DNA of 48,574 nt from Betaproteobacteria bacterium (GTDB taxonomy: Bacteria > Acidobacteriota > Terriglobia > Acidiferrales > UBA7541), in the NCBI GenBank assembly GCA_903970165.1, contig CAJCHZ010000119.1, positions 1-48,574 on the forward strand, written 5' to 3'. The notes under the pieces are model-generated. The model was not told the DNA's origin. It made no database searches and saw only the letters and a list, made by a program, of their open reading frames with translations. Both the position numbers and the translations under genes were made by a program. Shown here piece by piece: positions 43,555-48,574 of this stretch. The stretch's first letter is position 1, and every line of letters starts with the position of its first letter.

Positions 43555-43849
43555 GAATCACCTCAGAGATTTTGGAGTGCGGCGGCTCTGCCGCCGCTTT
43601 TCTTATGTCCGATGCTCAGTGTAAAACCGCGAGCCACCGGCAAGGCCTGCCAATTCCATCCACCGCGCAGCACTATGAACCCATTCGCCCCAAAACTCAA
43701 ACGACGCCTTGCCACCTTTGCAGTGGCGCAGCTTGCTGCGCCCAGCTTTCCCGGGCGTAACCTTAACGCGCCTCTAATCCTTGTGACCAACCGATACCCC
43801 ATGTAAACTTTCCGCCAGCTTTCTCACTCAACTCGTCACGGAGGTTCCA
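43555..43849. other. Divergent intergenic region with two hairpins
   Basis: About 295 bases between divergent genes. Besides the 43579 hairpin it holds GGCGCAGC-TT-GCTGCGCC at 43725-43742, a perfect 8-base stem with a 2-base loop. Plausible promoters for both flanking genes must lie here, but none is clear by eye. No coding frame is convincing. Confidence 0.4.
43579..43601. repeat. GC-rich hairpin in the intergenic region
   Basis: GCGGCGGC-TCT-GCCGCCGC is a perfect 8-base stem with a 3-base loop, followed by TTTT. It lies upstream of the minus-strand BNR gene, where a plus-strand terminator has no gene to serve, so it looks like a mobile or repeated hairpin (REP-like). Confidence 0.5.
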
Positions 43850-44752
43850 ATGCCCCGCACAGTCCGCGCCGGCCTGATCCAAACTCACTGCGAGTGGTCC
43901 CCCGAAAAATTTTCTCTCACCCAAATCAAACAAAAAATGATGTCAAAACACGAATCCCTGATCGCCGCCGCCGCAAAAAAGAAAGTCCAGATCCTCGGCC
44001 TGCAGGAACTCTTCTACGGCCCCTATTTCTGCGCCGAACAGCAGACTCGCTGGTACGAACTAACCGAACCAGTTCCCGATGGCCCCACCGTCGCCCTCAT
44101 GCAAAAGCTCGCAAAAAAACATCAGATGGTTCTGGTTGTCCCCGTTTACGAAGTCGAAATGACCGGCGTCTATTTCAACACCGCCGCGGTTATTGACGCC
44201 GACGGAAAATACCTCGGCAAATATCGCAAGCACCACATCCCCCACTGCCATCCCGGCTTCTGGGAAAAGTTTTATTTCACGCCCGGCAACGCCGGCTATC
44301 CCGTCTTCGAAACGCGCTACGCTCGCGTTGGCGTCTACATCTGCTATGACCGTCACTTCCCCGAGGGCGCGCGTTGCCTCGGCCTCAACGGCGCAGAAAT
44401 CGTCTACAACCCCAGTGCTACTGTCGCCGGCCTCTCCGAATATCTCTGGGAACTTGAGCAACCCGCCCACGCCGTCGCGAACCAATATTTCGTAGCCGCC
44501 ATCAATCGCGTCGGCACCGAAGCTCCCTGGAACATTGGCGAATTCTACGGCAAAAGTTATTTCTGCGACCCGCGCGGCAAAATCGTAGCTCAAGCCAGCC
44601 GCGACAAAGACGAACTCCTCGTCGCCGATCTCAACCTCGGCGAAATTCAAAAAGTCCGCGACACCTGGCAATTCTTCCGCGACCGCCGCCCCGAATCCTA
44701 CGGCGAAATCACCCGCACTCGCTCCGCCAAATCCTCCGAAGCCGCCGATTAG
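43850..44752 (+). CDS. Nitrilase-superfamily amidase (beta-ureidopropionase/N-carbamoylputrescine amidase type)
   Basis: A 300-residue enzyme with the catalytic triad Glu53 (LQELFYG), Lys127 (KYRKHHIPH) and Cys165 (YICYDRHFPEG). The HIPHCHPGFWEKFYFTPGN loop fits N-carbamoyl amidases, which release CO2 and NH3 from N-carbamoyl-beta-alanine or N-carbamoylputrescine. It is first of three plus-strand genes with an NCS1 transporter and an F420-type oxidoreductase, a set that suggests pyrimidine, hydantoin or related nitrogen-compound use. Exact substrate undecided. Confidence 0.9.
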   Translation: MPRTVRAGLIQTHCEWSPEKFSLTQIKQKMMSKHESLIAAAAKKKVQILGLQELFYGPYFCAEQQTRWYELTEPVPDGPTVALMQKLAKKHQMVLVVPVYEVEMTGVYFNTAAVIDADGKYLGKYRKHHIPHCHPGFWEKFYFTPGNAGYPVFETRYARVGVYICYDRHFPEGARCLGLNGAEIVYNPSATVAGLSEYLWELEQPAHAVANQYFVAAINRVGTEAPWNIGEFYGKSYFCDPRGKIVAQASRDKDELLVADLNLGEIQKVRDTWQFFRDRRPESYGEITRTRSAKSSEAAD

Positions 44753-44914
44753 ACACGATGACAGACACCAACTCCTTCACCTCCGACAGCGCCCTTATCG
44801 GCCCTACGCCGCCAGCTCTTTCTTGCTCGCTACTCGCCACTAGTCACTCGTTTACCCTGAGCTTCCGCGAAGGGCCACTTCTTTCCAGCAAAAAGAAATA
44901 TCCGAGCCCCGCCA

Positions 44915-46351
44915 ATGACTGACGCCAACTCCGCCCCGCTAGCCGCCGACACCATCACCACAAGCTCGCTCTACAACAAAGACCTCGCCCCAGTCCCGCC
45001 CAACCGCCGCACCTGGGGAACCTACGCCTACGCCGCCCTCTGGATTTCCATGAGTGTCAACATCCCCACCTATCTCCTCGCCAGCGGCATGATTGCCGGC
45101 GGCATGAGCTGGAAGCAAGCCCTCTTCACTGTCTTCCTGGGCAACGTCCTCGTCCTGATCCCAATGCTTCTCAACGCTCACGCCGGAACGCAATACGGTA
45201 TCCCGTTCCCCGTATTCGCCCGTGCCTCCTTCGGTGTCCTCGGCGCAAACGTTCCCGCCATCCTGCGCGCGTTAGTAGCTTGCGGCTGGTTCGGCATTCA
45301 AACCTGGATCGGCGGCGAAGCCATCAACACCATGCTCGTCGCGCTTTCCCCAGGCTGGCAGCACGTTTCCTACGGCCCCGCTCTATGCTTCGGCTTCTTC
45401 TGGCTCCTCAACGTCGTGGTCATTCTCCGGGGCATCGAAACCATCCGCTTCCTGCAAGGCATCTCCGCGCCTTTTCTCCTCCTGATCGGCCTCGCCCTTC
45501 TTCTCTGGGCCCGCGGAAAGGCCGGCGGCTTCGGACCCATGCTTTCCACGCCCTCCAAATTTCAAACCTTCCCCGAATTCTTCCGCTTCTTCATCCCCTC
45601 GCTCACTGGCGTCGTCGGTTTCTGGGCCACCGTCTCCCTCAACATTCCAGACTTCACGCGCTACGCCCGCAGCCAAAAAGACCAAATGGTCGGCCAAGCC
45701 CTCGGCCTCCCCGCAACAATGACCTTCTACTCCTTTATCGGCATCGCCGTAACATCCGCCACGCTAATCATTTTCGGTGAAGCCATCTGGGATCCCGTCA
45801 AAGTCCTCGCTCGCCTCGGCAATCCCATCGCGGTAGTCATCGCCATGCTTGGCCTGCTCATGGCCACTCTCAACGTCAACGTTGCCGCCAACGTCGTTTC
45901 CCCCGCAAACGACTTCTCCAATCTCTCCCCCCGTCGCATCAGCTTCCGCACGGGCGGCCTGATCACCTGCGTACTGGGGATCGCCATGCAGCCTTGGAAG
46001 CTGATGTCCAGCTACGGCAGCTACATTTTTGGCTGGCTGGTCGGCTACTCCGGCTTTCTCGGCCCCATCGCTGGCGTCATGATTTGCGACTATTTCGTAA
46101 TCCGCAAAAAGCACCTCATCTCAGAAGACCTCTACCGCCGCAACGGCCAATACGAGTTCTCCCACGGCATAAACTGGCAAGCCGTTGCCGCACTGGCAGC
46201 CGGCGCAGGCGTCGCTTTCATCGGCCTGTTTGTTTCATCGCTACGCGTCCTCTACAACTACGCCTGGTTCGCCGGTTTTGCTGTAAGCTTCTTGTCCTAC
46301 TTTGTTTTAACGGGCAAAACCGCCTCCCCGTCCACCGAGACGGCGCGCTAG
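44915..46351 (+). CDS. NCS1-family nucleobase/hydantoin transporter
   Basis: A 478-residue membrane protein with about 12 hydrophobic segments. NKDLAPVPPNRRTWGTYAYAALWISMSVNIPTYLLASG is the NCS1 N-terminal signature (seen in pieces: NKDLAPVPPNRRTW, WISMSVNIPTYLLASG). FPVFARASFGVLGANVPAILRALVACGWFGIQTWIGG and PDFTRYARSQKDQ are further NCS1 marks. These symporters carry uracil, cytosine, allantoin or hydantoins with Na+ or H+. It begins 162 bases after the amidase gene and supplies its likely substrate or precursor. Confidence 0.93.
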   Translation: MTDANSAPLAADTITTSSLYNKDLAPVPPNRRTWGTYAYAALWISMSVNIPTYLLASGMIAGGMSWKQALFTVFLGNVLVLIPMLLNAHAGTQYGIPFPVFARASFGVLGANVPAILRALVACGWFGIQTWIGGEAINTMLVALSPGWQHVSYGPALCFGFFWLLNVVVILRGIETIRFLQGISAPFLLLIGLALLLWARGKAGGFGPMLSTPSKFQTFPEFFRFFIPSLTGVVGFWATVSLNIPDFTRYARSQKDQMVGQALGLPATMTFYSFIGIAVTSATLIIFGEAIWDPVKVLARLGNPIAVVIAMLGLLMATLNVNVAANVVSPANDFSNLSPRRISFRTGGLITCVLGIAMQPWKLMSSYGSYIFGWLVGYSGFLGPIAGVMICDYFVIRKKHLISEDLYRRNGQYEFSHGINWQAVAALAAGAGVAFIGLFVSSLRVLYNYAWFAGFAVSFLSYFVLTGKTASPSTETAR

Positions 46352-46380
46352 GAGCTTTGTCAATGCACCTCCACGCACCC

Positions 46381-46418
46381 TCCGCGTTTCTCAGCGCTCT
46401 CTGCGTCTCTGCGTTATC
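46381..46418 (-). repeat. Dispersed CAGAGACGCAGAG-type intergenic sequence
   Basis: Read on the minus strand this stretch contains AACGCAGAGACGCAGAGAG and further GAGAAACGCGGA, a type of repeat that I recall in intergenic regions of many bacteria. A second small repeat, CGAC(C/T)GTCAACT, occurs twice at 46435-46446 and 46449-46460. Confidence 0.45.
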
Positions 46419-46474
46419 TCTCTCTTTAACTTTTCGACCGTCAACTTTCGACTGTCAACTCCCGTGAGGCTCCC

Positions 46475-47473
46475 ATGGACTTCGGCATCACCATCAAACC
46501 CGACATCGACATCCCCCGCATCGTCAGCCTTACGCAACAAGCCGAATCCTCCGGCTTCTCCCACGCGTGGATTTTCGACTCCCACGTCATCTGGAAAGAG
46601 CCATTTCCTATCCTCACCCTGATGGCCGCCTCAACCCAGTCCATGAAGCTCGGCACCTGCGTCACGAACCCCGCCGTCCGCGACGTAACCGTCTCCGCCA
46701 GCCTCTTCGCCACCCTGAATCTCGCCTCCCACGGCCGCATGCAACTAGGCATCGGCCGCGGCGACAGCTCGCGCCGCGTCCTTGGCAAAAAGCCCACCAC
46801 TCTCGAAAACCTGGAGTCATTCGTCCGCACCTTTCGCGAACTCAACGCTGGAAAAACCGTTGATATCGACGACGTCCCCACAAGCTTCCCCTGGGCCAGC
46901 GGCCAGATGCCCCCGGTCTGGGTCGCCGGCTATGGTCCCAAAGCCCTCCGCACCGCAGGCCGCATCGGCGACGGGGTGATCCTGCAATTCGCCGACCCCG
47001 ACCTCATCGACTGGTGCCTCGGCTTCGTCCGCGAGGGCGCCAAAGAAGCCAACCGCGACTTCAGCAAAATCGAAGTGATGGCCGCCGCTCCAGTCTGGGC
47101 CTCCGATGACCTGAAAACCGCCCGAGAACACGTCCGCTGGTTTCCAGCCCTTGTCTCCAATCACATCGTGGATCTCATCTCCAAGTACAAACCAGAGGAA
47201 CTCCCCGAAAGCCTGACCTCGTTCGTCCGTAACCGGGGAGGCTACGATTACCACCACCACTGCGAAGTGGGCAGTGACAACGCCGATTTCGTCTCCGACG
47301 AGGTGGTAGACCGCTTCTGCCTGATCGGCCCGGTGGAAGCCCACCGCAAAAAGCTCGAAGCCCTCCGCAAGCTAGGCGTAACCCAATTCAATATCTACCT
47401 AATGTGCGGCGAAGAAGAAGCCACCTTGGACACCTACGCCCGCGAAATCCTCCCTGCAGTGGCAGGCGTTTAG
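46475..47473 (+). CDS. LLM-class F420-dependent oxidoreductase (CPS_4043-like)
   Basis: A 332-residue luciferase-like monooxygenase-fold protein. The start (MDFGITIKPDIDIPRIVSLTQ), SHAWIFDSHVIW, LGTCVTNPAVRDVTVSASLFATLN, MQLGIGRGDSSRRVLGKKP and PPVWVAGYGPKALRTAGRIGDGVI are typical of F420-linked enzymes, close to the subfamily that I remember as CPS_4043. It uses reduced F420 or FMN. ATG 46475 follows GAGGC. Third gene of the amidase-transporter set; in other genomes this subfamily often sits by hydantoin or pyrimidine genes, so a redox step in that route is inferred. Confidence 0.92.
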   Translation: MDFGITIKPDIDIPRIVSLTQQAESSGFSHAWIFDSHVIWKEPFPILTLMAASTQSMKLGTCVTNPAVRDVTVSASLFATLNLASHGRMQLGIGRGDSSRRVLGKKPTTLENLESFVRTFRELNAGKTVDIDDVPTSFPWASGQMPPVWVAGYGPKALRTAGRIGDGVILQFADPDLIDWCLGFVREGAKEANRDFSKIEVMAAAPVWASDDLKTAREHVRWFPALVSNHIVDLISKYKPEELPESLTSFVRNRGGYDYHHHCEVGSDNADFVSDEVVDRFCLIGPVEAHRKKLEALRKLGVTQFNIYLMCGEEEATLDTYAREILPAVAGV

Positions 47474-47631
47474 ACCCGCGCCTTTGCCTTCCGGATGGGC
47501 ACGCTACACAGCGTCCTCATCGCTGGGTGAACCACGTTTTCTCAGGAACAAAATCAGGTCGAATTCCGTTCTACACTGTAAAACGGTCGGGCCGGTTCAA
47601 GCGTCAGACAACCCTTGGGGAGAGAGAAACC

Positions 47632-48465
47632 ATGAAAATGAAGAACTTAGTGCGAAGCTGGCTGCCGGGAACGATTGCTGCGGCACTGATTTCACTGGCT
47701 GTTGGTGCCCCTGCATGGGCTCAGAGCGAAAAACGCACGATCTTCGCGCCGGCCGATTTTCATTGGCAGGCAAGCTTGAAACCCGGGCAAACCTTGGAAA
47801 TCGTCAATACCAATGGCGAAATTGAAGCCAGCCGCGCTTCCGGCGATGCCGCGCGTGCCGAAGGCATCCTGAAAGGGAGCGGTGACGACCAGGATTTGTT
47901 TATCGAGGTCGTCGAGTACTCGGACGGGGTCACAATTTGCGCCGTCTATGCAAAGGACAGAACCCCGGGGCGTTGCCATCGCGGTGGAGTCTCCTCAGAG
48001 TCCAACAACTGGTGGGGGCATAATCATCACGCAAAGCTCAACTTTGACGTGCAAGTCCCGCGCGGCACACGGTTCAATGCGTCGACCACCAATGGCAGCG
48101 TTCATTGCGTTAATCTCGACAGCGTGGTAGAGGCTTCGACTACCAACGGCAATGTGGAAGTTTCCACGAGCCAGTGGGCTTCTGCGAAGACCACGAACGG
48201 TGGCGTCAACGTGACCATCGGCAACGCCAAGTGGAGCGGCCAGCTGGAACTGCTGACCACCAATGGCAGTGTGAACGTCACGCTCCCAGCCACCGCCGAA
48301 TTCCAGGTGGAGGCTAGCACCACCAATGGCGGCATCCAAACCGACTTCCCGATTACCGTGGAGGGTAAATTTGGCCCGAAATCTCTCTCCGGCAAGGTAG
48401 GCGCAGGCGGCCGCGAGTTGAAAGTCGCCACGACAAACGGCGGCATCGAGCTAAAGAAAAGCTAA
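47632..48465 (+). CDS. Secreted DUF4097-like protein with TTNG repeats
   Basis: A 277-residue protein from ATG 47632 (GGGGAGAG a few bases upstream) with a signal peptide (WLPGTIAAALISLAVGAPAWA). The second half is built from short beta-strand repeats with TTNG turns: ASTTNGSVHCV, ASTTNGNVEVS, AKTTNGGVNVT, LLTTNGSVNVT, ASTTNGGIQTD and VATTNGGIELK, plus NTNGEIEA near the start. This forms a predicted right-handed or stacked beta solenoid like DUF4097 (putative adhesin-like) proteins. A Trp/His-rich NNWWGHNHHA lies before the repeats. Role in the envelope unknown. Confidence 0.88.
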   Translation: MKMKNLVRSWLPGTIAAALISLAVGAPAWAQSEKRTIFAPADFHWQASLKPGQTLEIVNTNGEIEASRASGDAARAEGILKGSGDDQDLFIEVVEYSDGVTICAVYAKDRTPGRCHRGGVSSESNNWWGHNHHAKLNFDVQVPRGTRFNASTTNGSVHCVNLDSVVEASTTNGNVEVSTSQWASAKTTNGGVNVTIGNAKWSGQLELLTTNGSVNVTLPATAEFQVEASTTNGGIQTDFPITVEGKFGPKSLSGKVGAGGRELKVATTNGGIELKKS

Positions 48466-48530
48466 GCATCGGCGATTCGTTCGAATGGAGCCCACTTGCC
48501 GTCCACGCCATAATGCTCCGGCCAAGTGTA

Positions 48531-48554
48531 GTGGCGGGCCTTTAGGCCCGCCAC
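48531..48554. repeat. Perfect hairpin near the right edge
   Basis: GTGGCGGGCC-TTTA-GGCCCGCCAC is a perfect 10-base stem with a 4-base loop, 65 bases after the last gene. No T run follows, so it is either an unusual terminator or a dispersed hairpin element. Only one copy is seen here. Confidence 0.6.
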
Positions 48555-48574
48555 CCCAGTTTACCCCTGCCCCG

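Noticed and set aside
44758..44922. 54-codon frame MTDTNSFTSDSALIG before the NCS1 gene, whose start resembles the NCS1 N-terminus
   Set aside because: After the first few residues it has no protein-like content, and no ribosome-binding site is seen. It may be a chance or a decayed duplicate of the start.
1..48574. CRISPR arrays, prophage genes or a complete transposase
   Set aside because: No regularly spaced direct repeats of CRISPR type and no transposase, integrase or phage structural protein was recognised.

Overview
The window looks like chromosomal DNA of an Acidobacteriota bacterium (Koribacter/Terriglobia-like). The grounds are the duplicated FtsX-type permease without an ATPase (ADOP architecture, 1398-3830), a secreted ASPIC/UnbV protein, a large secreted BNR-repeat protein, a DUF4097 protein with TTNG repeats, and dispersed intergenic sequences that I recall from such genomes. 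GC content is moderately high by eye. No phage, plasmid or complete insertion sequence is visible, so most of the window is ordinary chromosome with a few accessory patches.

Layout. 1-9 kb: the C-terminal part of a GH31 alpha-glycosidase cut by the window edge, a frameshifted orphan antitoxin, the ADOP permease, a CRTAC1-like secreted protein, a LacI-type regulator, a REC-GGDEF diguanylate cyclase and a DUF3291-like protein. 9-16.7 kb: central carbon enzymes on the minus strand (mmsA, glk, zwf), a HAD hydrolase, a secreted FKBP-type prolyl isomerase, a secreted hypothetical protein and YggX. 16.7-23.6 kb: a two-gene ATP-grasp/radical SAM operon whose radical SAM protein ends in a CCAEP tail, divergent from acnA and a secreted amidohydrolase. 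23.7-28.3 kb: an Lgt-methyltransferase fusion, a vapBC toxin-antitoxin pair, and an agmatinase abutting an APC permease. 28.5-33.3 kb: a multicopper oxidase, a phospholipase C-like phosphoesterase and PPK2. 33.4-40.3 kb: a YfiR/Hpt/REC-GGDEF signalling cassette, a DUF4760-like protein, an MscS channel, a Tat-exported small protein, tRNA-Arg(CCG) with repeat debris beside it, a zinc-ribbon membrane protein and a class A beta-lactamase. 40.3-48.5 kb: the BNR-repeat protein, a nitrilase/NCS1/F420-type oxidoreductase cluster probably for nitrogen-compound (pyrimidine or hydantoin) catabolism, and the DUF4097 protein.

How genes work together. zwf and glk feed glucose into the oxidative pentose phosphate or Entner-Doudoroff route. 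Two diguanylate cyclases with intact GG(D/E)EF and RxxD inhibitory sites imply c-di-GMP signalling, one of them genetically coupled to an Hpt protein and a YfiR-like periplasmic protein. The least understood piece is the radical SAM (CCAEP tail) plus ATP-grasp pair, which resembles a small biosynthetic or modification system without an obvious precursor gene. All family assignments are from reading the translated sequence; no database search was run.
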